A DNA stretch of 5,661 bases from Pseudobdellovibrionaceae bacterium. Lineage in GTDB: Bacteria > Bdellovibrionota > Bdellovibrionia > Bdellovibrionales > JAMPXM01. Below the pieces are notes generated by a model, which was not told the DNA's origin, ran no database searches, and saw nothing but the letters and a program-made list of their open reading frames with translations. Positions within the stretch are counted from its first letter, which is position 1. Every line of letters begins with the position of its first letter. The stretch covers positions 1 through 5,661 of the forward strand of contig CAJYOV010000067.1 in the NCBI GenBank assembly GCA_913776405.1. The letters run 5' to 3'. Below, in pieces: positions 1 to 5,661 of this stretch. Both the position numbers and the translations under genes were made by a program.

Positions 1-1005
1 CACACTTGGGGGTTCTTACTTGGGCGCGGCGGTTCTATCGGGGGCGAAAGTGATAACTACCTTCGCACACTTGGTCTATCGGCGTTCATCGGTGCTGACG
101 CGGAAGAAGGCGGGTCGTTCGTTCAGCTCAACTTCAACATCAAGAAGTATTACCCGCTCTTTCAGCTTCAAATCGAAAACCGACTTCGCGATGTTGAAGA
201 CTTCAATAGTGCTGACACAACCGAATGGACGGAGACGTCGGTCGGCTTCGGCACATTGATCCCGTACATCTACAAAAACGGAATCCGAAATCTCAACGCG
301 CAAATCACCGGCGATGTGGCTTACATCAACGCAGATGATTACAAGCGAAACGAGATTGAAGTCGTAGGCGATGCAAACCATTTCGTTAAAACCGGCGTTG
401 GCGGTGCGATCACTGCGTACACAGACTACAAGCAGCGTTCAATCATTGCGCCGTGGCTCCTGAGCTACCGCGCAAACTACGAAAACGCCTCAGAGTCAGA
501 TCAAGAAAACTTGTCGGCCTACCGCTTTATTCAAGGTGCTGCATTGCAAACGCCTGGGCTCTTGAGCACTCATGGACTCCGTCTGAGTTACCAAGACCAA
601 AGAAATACAGAACGTTTTGGCGCCTACCGTTTCATCCCAGAAAGCGATGTCTTCAACTATGTTTTCTCGCGTGGTTATAGCTACGAAGATAACTCGCATT
701 ATCAGAAGTTGTCTGCCGATTACCTTTTTCCGATTGCGTACCCGGATTGGAATCTTGGCCGCTTCTATTACGTCAATCGCATCTATGCTTCGCTCTTTTT
801 TGATTCGACTCGCGTGTCTGGAAACCAGTCTCTCGTCACTCCACAGGTATTTGCACAAACACTTGAGAGCTACGGTCTTGAAGCCTACTTGGAATCGAAA
901 TTCATTCGCTTGATCCCGCTGACATTCGGCGTGAGAGTCTTGCAACGTCTTCAAAATGAAGAGACGAAAGGCGAAGTTTTCCTAGGCTCCAGCTTCACGT
1001 ATTGA
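1..1005 (+). CDS. Outer-membrane beta-barrel protein, C-terminal fragment (Omp85/surface-antigen or TolB-like barrel)
   Basis: The frame is open from base 1 and ends at TGA 1003-1005, giving 334 residues with no start codon in view, so the N-terminus is missing. An internal TTG at 256 is not a credible start because coding continues upstream in the same frame. The fragment is rich in Tyr, Phe, Asn and Asp, with alternating polar and hydrophobic strands, and ends in an aromatic run (GSSFTY), as expected for a barrel inserted by the BAM machinery. An SRGYSYE stretch (RGY at residues 224-226) followed by a YLFPIAYPDWNLG strand and a YYVNRIYASLFFD strand resembles the VRGF/Y region and following strands of Omp85-type barrels. 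It also resembles the barrel that follows a WD40-like TolB propeller in some large outer-membrane proteins. The propeller would lie off the window, so the exact family and cargo are unknown. Location in the outer membrane is inferred. Confidence 0.72.
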   Translation, partial: HTWGFLLGRGGSIGGESDNYLRTLGLSAFIGADAEEGGSFVQLNFNIKKYYPLFQLQIENRLRDVEDFNSADTTEWTETSVGFGTLIPYIYKNGIRNLNAQITGDVAYINADDYKRNEIEVVGDANHFVKTGVGGAITAYTDYKQRSIIAPWLLSYRANYENASESDQENLSAYRFIQGAALQTPGLLSTHGLRLSYQDQRNTERFGAYRFIPESDVFNYVFSRGYSYEDNSHYQKLSADYLFPIAYPDWNLGRFYYVNRIYASLFFDSTRVSGNQSLVTPQVFAQTLESYGLEAYLESKFIRLIPLTFGVRVLQRLQNEETKGEVFLGSSFTY

Positions 1006-1073
1006 CGTTTCGATTTGAAGAAAAGGAACACGAAGTCCGCTGCTTTCTTACTGTTCTTCAAAGTTGAATGGCC

Positions 1074-1100
1074 CAGCCGCCTGTATATTCGAGGCGGCTG
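1074..1100 (+). terminator. 9-bp intergenic hairpin, possible weak terminator
   Basis: A perfect inverted repeat, CAGCCGCCT (1074-1082) and AGGCGGCTG (1092-1100), encloses a 9-base loop. It lies 68 bases after the barrel gene's stop and before the most likely start of the next gene. The G+C-rich stem suits a transcription terminator, but no run of T follows (TGGCTGCGATC), so intrinsic termination would be poor. It may instead stabilise the 3' end of the mRNA. Its position argues against a TTG start at 1064 for the next gene. Confidence 0.35.
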
Positions 1101-1129
1101 TGGCTGCGATCTTGCTCTTGTGTCGCCCG

Positions 1130-1873
1130 ATGTACACAGACTCAAGTCTTTCAATCCGATACCGCTCGGTTCAAATGGGCGGATTGGCGCTGGCTATTCT
1201 GGCTTTCGGGCAGAGCGCGCACGCGCTGCCGGTTCTCTATTCGGCGAAACCTTCTGGCAGTCTCATGCTTATGAAGAGTTGCGAAGATTCGAGCGGTCGC
1301 CTGTTCAACAGCGAAGTTCGCCTTCTTCTCAACGCTTCAAATCTGAGAACGGCGGCTTCGATGCCCCTTAGGATCGAAGCGCGTCTCTGCGTTCTCTTTG
1401 CCGGCGAAATCAATCGTACCTTCTCGTTCGAGTCTTTTCCGATGAAAGGTGTGTTGGCGACGCTGCCGAACCGCTCGCGCCGCTTGCCTTTAACTCCTAT
1501 CGATACCGCTCGGTTAAAATCGTTTCTCGAAACGGATGTGCGCTCTGAAGTTGATGTCAGAGCCTCGCTTTACGCGGGCGAGCTGACTTACGAAGTCGGT
1601 GTTTTGAGTCCAGGGGGAGTCCAGATCGCCGAGATCAAATTCTCTCTGAATGACGAAATGGCGCAGTCGATTCCCGGTTACGACTTCGAAACTCAGCTTC
1701 CCATTGTTGCGTTTTCGGCCTCGTATAAAGAGCTCGGAATCTACACCCGCACCCAGTCGACGCAAACCCTAGGCCTCGGCCGTTTGCCGGTTGCAAAACC
1801 GATCGTGCCCTGCACGCTTTGGGGGCGCATCCTCACGATCATTTGGCCTTCTGCTGCTCGGTGCCAGTGGTAA
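1130..1873 (+). CDS. Secreted or periplasmic protein of unknown function
   Basis: I do not recognise this family. From ATG 1130 the product has 247 residues. Its first 32 look like a Sec signal peptide: a basic stretch (SIRYRSVQ), a hydrophobic core (MGGLALAILAFG) and a signal-peptidase-I-type site after QSAHA, before LPVLYS. The remainder has no obvious membrane helix or catalytic motif and alternates short hydrophobic and charged stretches, which suggests a beta-rich soluble domain. It has four Cys in the mature part. Alternative starts are TTG 1064, which would place the 1074-1100 hairpin inside the gene, and ATG 1175, which leaves a very short signal peptide with no basic residue. None has a clear Shine-Dalgarno site, so the start is uncertain. 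The tail after about residue 230 (WGRILTIIWPSAARCQW) differs in character from the rest. The gene ends 60 bp before asnS. Confidence 0.6.
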   Translation: MYTDSSLSIRYRSVQMGGLALAILAFGQSAHALPVLYSAKPSGSLMLMKSCEDSSGRLFNSEVRLLLNASNLRTAASMPLRIEARLCVLFAGEINRTFSFESFPMKGVLATLPNRSRRLPLTPIDTARLKSFLETDVRSEVDVRASLYAGELTYEVGVLSPGGVQIAEIKFSLNDEMAQSIPGYDFETQLPIVAFSASYKELGIYTRTQSTQTLGLGRLPVAKPIVPCTLWGRILTIIWPSAARCQW

Positions 1874-1878
1874 GTAGG

Positions 1879-1908
1879 GTGACAGACTAAGCTCTCCGGC
1901 CCTATAGT
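1879..1908 (+). promoter_or_regulatory. Sigma70-type promoter of asnS
   Basis: A -35 element GTGACA (1879-1884; 5 of 6 match to TTGACA) and a -10 element TATAGT (1903-1908; 5 of 6 match to TATAAT) are separated by 18 bases. Transcription would begin near 1914-1916, about 20 bases before the asnS ATG, giving a short leader that still contains the ribosome binding site. It lies just after the upstream stop codon, so asnS is probably expressed on its own. Confidence 0.6.
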
Positions 1909-1924
1909 TTTAGGCTTCGGAGAG
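1892..1924 (+). repeat. Inverted repeat across asnS promoter and ribosome binding site
   Basis: The arms CTCTCCG (1892-1898) and CGGAGAG (1918-1924) are perfectly complementary. Inside them GCCCTA (1899-1904) can pair with TAGGC (1911-1915) around one bulged C. The left arm lies in the promoter spacer and the right arm contains the asnS Shine-Dalgarno sequence. In a transcript starting upstream, the folded stem would hide the ribosome binding site. In one starting at the predicted promoter, the left arm is absent. It could also be a DNA operator. The pairing is seen; the function is inferred. Confidence 0.45.
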
Positions 1925-1925
1925 G
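1919..1925 (+). promoter_or_regulatory. Ribosome binding site of asnS
   Basis: GGAGAGG lies 8 bases before the ATG at 1934, good purine-rich complementarity to the 16S rRNA tail at normal spacing. It fixes the asnS start and overlaps the right arm of the inverted repeat. Confidence 0.7.
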
Positions 1926-1933
1926 TTCTTGGA

Positions 1934-3325
1934 ATGAAAACGACATTGGTTCGATCACTTTACAGAGAAACTGAAAAACACATTGGCCAAGAGGTCCAAC
2001 TTTCAGGCTGGGTCCGCAAGATTCGTGATCAAAAGAATTTTGGTTTCATCGAATTGAACGACGGTACGTTCTTTAAAGGTGTCCAAGTTGTCTTCGACAC
2101 AAACCTTCCAAACTTTGAAGAAGTCGCAAAGACCACGATCGCAAGCTCGCTCTACGTAACGGGCAAGGTTGTAAAGTCTCAAGGTGCGGGGCAGACGTTC
2201 GAGGTCGTAGCCTCAAAGATCGAAATCTATCAAAAAGCGCCAACGGAATATCCGCTTCAAAACAAGCGCCACAGCATGGAGTTCTTGCGAGAGATTGCGC
2301 ATCTTCGTCCGCGCTCGAACACCTTCTCGGCCGTGTTCCGTGTGCGTTCGGTTCTAGCGTTCGCGATCAATAAGTTCTTCCAAGAGCGTGACTTCGTTCT
2401 CGTTCACACGCCGATCATCACAGGCTCCGATGCCGAAGGTGCGGGCGAAATGTTCCGCGTGACGACATTGAAGCTCGACAAACTTCCAAAGAAGGCAGAC
2501 GGCTCAATCGACGCAAGCAAAGATTTCTTCGGTAAAGAAACCAATCTCACGGTGAGCGGCCAGCTTAACGGCGAAACGTTCTGCGCAGCTTTCCGGAATA
2601 TTTATACATTCGGACCCACGTTCCGCGCAGAAAACTCGAACACATCTCGGCATGCAGCCGAGTTCTGGATGATCGAACCCGAGATCGCGTTTGCGGATCT
2701 GACCGCAAACATGGATCTCGGGGAAGACATGATCAAATACATCATTCGCTACGTGATGGAGCAATGCCCGGAAGAAATCGAATTCTTCAACCAGTGGGTT
2801 GAAAAAGGCTTGGTCGATCGCTTGAACAACGTCTTGAATAACGAGTTCGCTCGTATCACGTACACCGAGGCGATCGACATCTTAAAAAAGTCGGGCAAGA
2901 AGTTCGAGTACCCAGTCGACTGGGGTCTCGATATGCAGTCCGAACACGAACGGTTTCTCGCGGAAGAACACTTCAAGAAGCCGGTGTTCGTCACCGATTA
3001 CCCGAAAGAGATTAAGTCTTTCTACATGAAGCTGAACCCGGATCAAAAAACGGTTCGCGCGATGGATTTGCTTGCGCCGGGCATCGGTGAAATCATCGGC
3101 GGCTCACAACGTGAAGACAATCTCGAGCTTCTCGAAGCACGCATGAAAGCTGGCGGTCTTAAGCTTGAAGATTACACGTTCTACACGGATCTTCGTCGCT
3201 ACGGCAGCTTCCCGCACGCAGGCTACGGTCTCGGCTTTGAGCGCATGATGATGTACCTCACCGGCATGAACAACATCCGTGACGTCATCCCGTTCCCGCG
3301 TACGCCGAACAACGCGCTCTTCTAA
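1934..3325 (+). CDS. asnS: Asparaginyl-tRNA synthetase
   Basis: A cytoplasmic class II aminoacyl-tRNA synthetase that activates asparagine with ATP and charges tRNA-Asn. The product has 463 residues, the normal bacterial length (about 466 in E. coli). Residues about 18-100 form the N-terminal OB-fold anticodon-binding domain ([20 protein letters not shown]). The catalytic core follows, with motif 1 around [27 protein letters not shown]. The family-typical segment [19 protein letters not shown] (about 197-215) follows. Motif 2 includes [15 protein letters not shown] (FRAE at 230-233) with the EFWMIEPE strand, and motif 3 is [15 protein letters not shown] with its Arg at 437. The [10 protein letters not shown] stretch (385-394) is also family-typical. 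The asparagine-specific insertion and the [15 protein letters not shown] signature separate it from AspRS and LysRS. The ATG at 1934 is supported by GGAGAGG upstream. A sigma70-like promoter directly precedes it. No truncation or missing catalytic residue is seen. Confidence 0.98.
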   Translation: MKTTLVRSLYRETEKHIGQEVQLSGWVRKIRDQKNFGFIELNDGTFFKGVQVVFDTNLPNFEEVAKTTIASSLYVTGKVVKSQGAGQTFEVVASKIEIYQKAPTEYPLQNKRHSMEFLREIAHLRPRSNTFSAVFRVRSVLAFAINKFFQERDFVLVHTPIITGSDAEGAGEMFRVTTLKLDKLPKKADGSIDASKDFFGKETNLTVSGQLNGETFCAAFRNIYTFGPTFRAENSNTSRHAAEFWMIEPEIAFADLTANMDLGEDMIKYIIRYVMEQCPEEIEFFNQWVEKGLVDRLNNVLNNEFARITYTEAIDILKKSGKKFEYPVDWGLDMQSEHERFLAEEHFKKPVFVTDYPKEIKSFYMKLNPDQKTVRAMDLLAPGIGEIIGGSQREDNLELLEARMKAGGLKLEDYTFYTDLRRYGSFPHAGYGLGFERMMMYLTGMNNIRDVIPFPRTPNNALF

Positions 3326-3335
3326 GACTACGTTT

Positions 3336-4838
3336 CTAAGACTTTTGTTTTTGGTCGACGTACTGGGTGAGCATCCAGCGTCGAATGAACTTAAGCTCGT
3401 GATCGTGCAGTCCGAAGAAGACAAAATGGCAAAGCCAGCTTTTCTTGTCTTCAGATGCTTGCGTGAAATTGCACTGCGCAAGCACGTTGGGCGCTTCCGT
3501 TTCGTTCGGAAGACTGAAAACAAATTCTCTAAACTTCCCGAGCGCAATCGGGCGGTGATAGCGAATGACGACGCCAATCTCACTGACCTCAACTAGGTCA
3601 GCGGGCGTTGCCGCATAGAGACTCTCGTCTGTTTCTTTGAACCATTCATAAAGCTCTTCTTTAATCACAAGATCAGGGAACTTTTGTTTCAGTGCTTTCG
3701 CGATGTAAGAGCGATTAAATGGTACGTAGTAGATATCTTGGCAAATCGCGCTTAGTTCGATTTCGGCCTTCTCTGGCAGAATCTCGGAGCTAAGCAAGAA
3801 GAGCTTAATTTGCTTATCAGGGTGCAAGGCGAGAAAACGCTGAACTTCGCCGACTTCATTACCTAGAAACTGATTGCAGTCTAAAAAGACAATCCGCGCT
3901 TTGATGAGGTCACTTTTCTGCAAATGCGCCAGAGCTGTGTTGGCTTCAGAAGCTGTGTCATAGGCTTGCATCGGATGGTCGAAGAATCTTTCAAGACTCG
4001 GTTCGACTTCCTGACTCAGTCCAGAAGCGTGACTGCGAACAAAATAAAATTCATAGCGACCTTTGCCGTTCGGTTCATTCAGGAGCAGGCGGCGCTTACC
4101 CGACTGAGCGAGCTTTTGAACGGCAAAAGACTGCGCATTGTCGAGAGCGAAGAACCGAAGCCGAACGTCGTGAACGTCTTCAGAAGACCTCGGTGCGCTC
4201 GAGACAACTTCCGCGAGAGCACTTCTGTGTTGTCGAGTTTCTAAGAAACCACTGTAATACTTCGCGATAGAGCCCAGCGTGAGCGGTCGATCGGAAAGTG
4301 TTTGAAACCCAAGTTCATCGACCGCCGAGAGATGGATCTCTTTCAACATCTCGATCTGCGCAGCCGCTTTTGCGACGTAGATATCCTGAACTTTCAGCGC
4401 AGAACGCCCAGCGAAGCAAAGCCTCAAAAATTCGCGCAGAGTCAGCTTTTCAAATGGTTTAAAGATAAAGTTGTTGATCGAGCGGTACTCAAATCTGCGC
4501 TTCTGAAAGTTCGGCGTTTCATAGCCCGTGATGGCGACAAAAATATCGTCTTCAGATTTCGCGAACCCTTTTTGGATAAAGAGGGCTTTAAATTTCCCGA
4601 TGAGTTTTACATCACGGAAGCGCCACGTTTCGATCGACGTCACAAGGCCCAAGAACTTATCCGCAGGCACTTGAGGGGTTAGATTCGTTTTATGATCTTG
4701 GATGTCTTGCATCCAATTTAAGAACTCAGAGCTTTGAGTAAACGAGATAACGAGTATTCTCGGGTCCAAGGCAAGCACGGCCTCTTGGATGTCCGCTAGG
4801 CTTTTTGGATTTTCCTCGATGACGATGATCCAGCCCAT
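3336..4838 (-). CDS. Tandem degenerate receiver (REC) and PilZ-like domain protein
   Basis: A 500-residue soluble protein with no signal peptide or membrane helix. I read it as two consecutive REC-PilZ units. REC-like 1 (about 3-145) keeps an acidic pair (E8, E9), a beta-4 Thr (T104) and the KPF lysine (K127), but has T67/S68 where the phosphorylated Asp should be. PilZ-like 1 (about 165-247) has VDELGFQTLSDRPLTLG and ends in RLRFFALDN. REC-like 2 (about 262-390) has an Asp in beta-3 (VFLDC, D320) and a beta-4 SS (350-351), but no beta-1 acidic pair, and VPF in place of KPF. PilZ-like 2 (about 410-492) has EVSEIGVVIRYHRPIALG and HFVFFGLHDHELKFIRRW. Neither PilZ domain has RxxxR and only the second keeps SxxG, so canonical c-di-GMP binding is doubtful. 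A signalling or scaffold role is inferred. The ATG lacks a strong Shine-Dalgarno; TAAAAT (4850-4845) close upstream could be a -10 giving a nearly leaderless mRNA. It lies 58 bp after the methyltransferase gene. Confidence 0.7.
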   Translation of the reverse strand: MGWIIVIEENPKSLADIQEAVLALDPRILVISFTQSSEFLNWMQDIQDHKTNLTPQVPADKFLGLVTSIETWRFRDVKLIGKFKALFIQKGFAKSEDDIFVAITGYETPNFQKRRFEYRSINNFIFKPFEKLTLREFLRLCFAGRSALKVQDIYVAKAAAQIEMLKEIHLSAVDELGFQTLSDRPLTLGSIAKYYSGFLETRQHRSALAEVVSSAPRSSEDVHDVRLRFFALDNAQSFAVQKLAQSGKRRLLLNEPNGKGRYEFYFVRSHASGLSQEVEPSLERFFDHPMQAYDTASEANTALAHLQKSDLIKARIVFLDCNQFLGNEVGEVQRFLALHPDKQIKLFLLSSEILPEKAEIELSAICQDIYYVPFNRSYIAKALKQKFPDLVIKEELYEWFKETDESLYAATPADLVEVSEIGVVIRYHRPIALGKFREFVFSLPNETEAPNVLAQCNFTQASEDKKSWLCHFVFFGLHDHELKFIRRWMLTQYVDQKQKS

Positions 4839-4896
4839 AGACCCATTTTAGCCTAGATCGTTCTGAGAAAACAGGCTGTGACTGAAATCGAGACGA

Positions 4897-5457
4897 TCAA
4901 CCCAGTAAATTTAGAGCCAAGCGTTTTACGTCTTGGCGCTCGAGGTCTAGGAGAAAGGATTTCGCCTCTAAACCACCGGCAAACCCCGTGAGTTTGCCCG
5001 ACATCCCGATCACTCGGTGGCAGGGCGCGATAATCGAGATCGGATTCTTGCCGTTAGCCGCACCTACGGCGCGCACAGCTTTTGGATTGCCGATTTCTGT
5101 CGCGAGATCCAGGTATGTGCGAGTTTCGCCAAATGGGATCTCGAGTAGTTTCTGCCAAACAGATTTTTGAAAGTCTGTGCCGATGAAATCGAGAGGCAGC
5201 TGGAATGATTTTCTTTTTCGTGCGAAGTAAGCGTCAATCTGTGCTTTGGCTTCATCGAGAAGTTCGTGACGTTCCGAGCCCACGATTTGCGTTTCTGCTT
5301 TAAAGCGCTTGTCGTTGTCGCCCCACAAAACAGCCGCGAGACCCTTTTGGCTCGCGACTAACTTAAGCTCGCCAATTGGAGAAGCGATAAGCTTCGATCT
5401 AAAAGCCGAATTGCTGTCTGCATTCAACGCTGTCGAAACTGCTGGTTCAGGCTTCAT
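4897..5457 (-). CDS. ogt: Methylated-DNA--protein-cysteine S-methyltransferase (O6-alkylguanine repair)
   Basis: A suicide DNA-repair protein that moves the alkyl group from O6-methylguanine (and O4-methylthymine) to its own cysteine. From ATG 5457 it has 186 residues. The N-terminal alpha/beta domain runs from about 22 to 90 (KLIASPIGELKLVASQKGLAAVLWG). The C-terminal winged-helix DNA-binding and active-site domain runs from about 95 to 172. It includes FQKSVWQKLLEIPFGETRTY (Tyr 115 at the base-flipping position), the arginine finger in AVRAVGAANGKNP (R129), the Asn hinge (N135), the catalytic PCHRVIG (Cys 146) and GFAGGLEAKSFLLDLE. I chose this ATG because GGAG (5468-5465) lies 7 bases upstream; a GTG at 5490 would add 11 residues but has poor ribosome spacing. 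The gene overlaps the end of the upstream symporter by 11 bp, which suggests co-transcription and translational coupling. No Ada N-terminal domain is present, so it is not the Ada regulator. The choice of symbol between ogt and similar single-domain paralogues is uncertain. Confidence 0.95.
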   Translation of the reverse strand: MKPEPAVSTALNADSNSAFRSKLIASPIGELKLVASQKGLAAVLWGDNDKRFKAETQIVGSERHELLDEAKAQIDAYFARKRKSFQLPLDFIGTDFQKSVWQKLLEIPFGETRTYLDLATEIGNPKAVRAVGAANGKNPISIIAPCHRVIGMSGKLTGFAGGLEAKSFLLDLERQDVKRLALNLLG

Positions 5458-5630
5458 AGATCGGCTCCGGGTTTTCGGTGTCGAGAACACCTTCCCAGCG
5501 TGCCATAACAGCCGAAGCTAAACAATTTCCTACGAGGTTAACGCTGGTGCGCGCCATGTCCATGAGCTCATCTACGCCGAGAATCAAGAGTGCAGCCTCT
5601 GCAGGAATGCCGAACGTGACAAGCGTTGCA
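5447..5630 (-). CDS. Dicarboxylate/amino acid:cation symporter, C-terminal fragment
   Basis: Sixty genomic codons remain before the TGA at 5449-5447; the rest lies beyond the window's right edge. The fragment contains the hallmark end of the DAACS (DctA/GltP/GltPh) inner-membrane carrier family: GVDELMDMARTSVNLVGNCLASAVMARWEG. Against GltPh these residues line up with the substrate-binding Asp (D394; D24 of the fragment), Arg (R397; R27), Thr (T398; T28) and Asn (N401; N31) of TM8. The position of GltPh Asp405 is Asn here (N35). E. coli DctA, from memory, also has an NLVGN stretch here, so a dicarboxylate or acidic amino acid substrate is likely but not settled. The six residues MCSSDL that an uncritical translation from 5647 would add come from sequencing adapter and are not protein. 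The stop codon overlaps the start of the methyltransferase gene. Confidence 0.9.
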
Positions 5631-5661
5631 AGATCGGAAGAGCACACGTCTGAACTCCAGT
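5631..5661 (+). other. Illumina TruSeq adapter contamination
   Basis: The last 31 bases begin AGATCGGAAGAGC and continue with the remaining bases of the Illumina TruSeq adapter that follows a short insert, ending 2 bases short of the usual 33-base form. This matches from memory at every base. Translated on the minus strand it gives the well-known artefact MCSSDL. Genomic sequence therefore ends at about 5630. Confidence 0.97.

Noticed and set aside
1064..1129. TTG start for the secreted protein
   Set aside because: It puts the 9-bp hairpin and a Cys-containing hydrophobic stretch ahead of a normal signal peptide. ATG 1130 gives a better-shaped leader.
1200..1222. AGCGCG-CA-CGCGCT palindrome
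   Set aside because: It falls in the signal-peptide coding region and is short and G+C-rich, as expected by chance.
1015..1371. 118-residue reading frame overlapping the secreted protein, beginning MKKRNTK
   Set aside because: Its start is TTG, the sequence turns Arg- and Ser-rich with no fold-like pattern, and most of it is a shadow of the longer frame with the signal peptide.
1157..1515. 15-bp direct repeat CGATACCGCTCGGTT at 1157-1171 and 1501-1515
   Set aside because: Only two copies, both within the same coding sequence in different contexts and without matching flanks; no sign of a mobile element or array.
4845..4873. Promoter for the REC-PilZ gene using TAAAAT as -10
   Set aside because: The -10 match is good but no -35 element is found at 16-19 bases, so it is mentioned only in the gene entry.
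5458..5490. GTG start for the methyltransferase, adding 11 residues
   Set aside because: The purines lie directly against the GTG, with no normal spacing, while ATG 5457 has GGAG 7 bases upstream and the usual family length.
5447..5647. Complete 66-residue gene starting MCSSDL on the minus strand
   Set aside because: The first six codons are adapter sequence. The real gene is a symporter fragment open at the right edge.

Overview
The window looks like the 3' end of a contig from a Gram-negative bacterium of middling G+C content. Evidence for Gram-negative is a C-terminal outer-membrane beta-barrel fragment and a Sec-type exported protein. A predatory-bacteria-like lineage (Bdellovibrionota or Oligoflexia) is my best guess. 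It rests mainly on the style of the REC-PilZ protein and the TolB/Omp85-like barrel, and the sequence alone does not prove it. The last 31 bases (5631-5661) are not genomic: they match the Illumina TruSeq read-through adapter, so this is an untrimmed assembly end.

Layout. Plus strand: the C-terminal part of a surface-antigen/Omp85-like beta-barrel protein (1-1005, open at the left edge); a 9-bp hairpin (1074-1100); an unrecognised secreted protein of about 247 residues (1130-1873); a good sigma70-type promoter interleaved with an inverted repeat (1879-1924); and a complete asparaginyl-tRNA synthetase gene, asnS (1934-3325). Minus strand, converging on asnS with only 10 bp between the stop codons: a 500-residue protein that I read as a duplicated, degenerate REC-PilZ-REC-PilZ protein (4838-3336). 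Upstream of it on the same strand are an O6-alkylguanine-DNA methyltransferase gene (5457-4897) and the last 60 codons of a dicarboxylate/amino-acid:cation symporter (5630-5447), whose end overlaps the methyltransferase start.

The genes do not form one pathway. The minus-strand genes (symporter, DNA-repair methyltransferase, REC-PilZ protein) are co-directional and close, and may be co-transcribed. asnS appears to have its own promoter. The most interesting item is the tandem REC-PilZ protein: its two receiver domains have lost complementary parts of the phosphorylation site, and neither PilZ domain has the full c-di-GMP signature.
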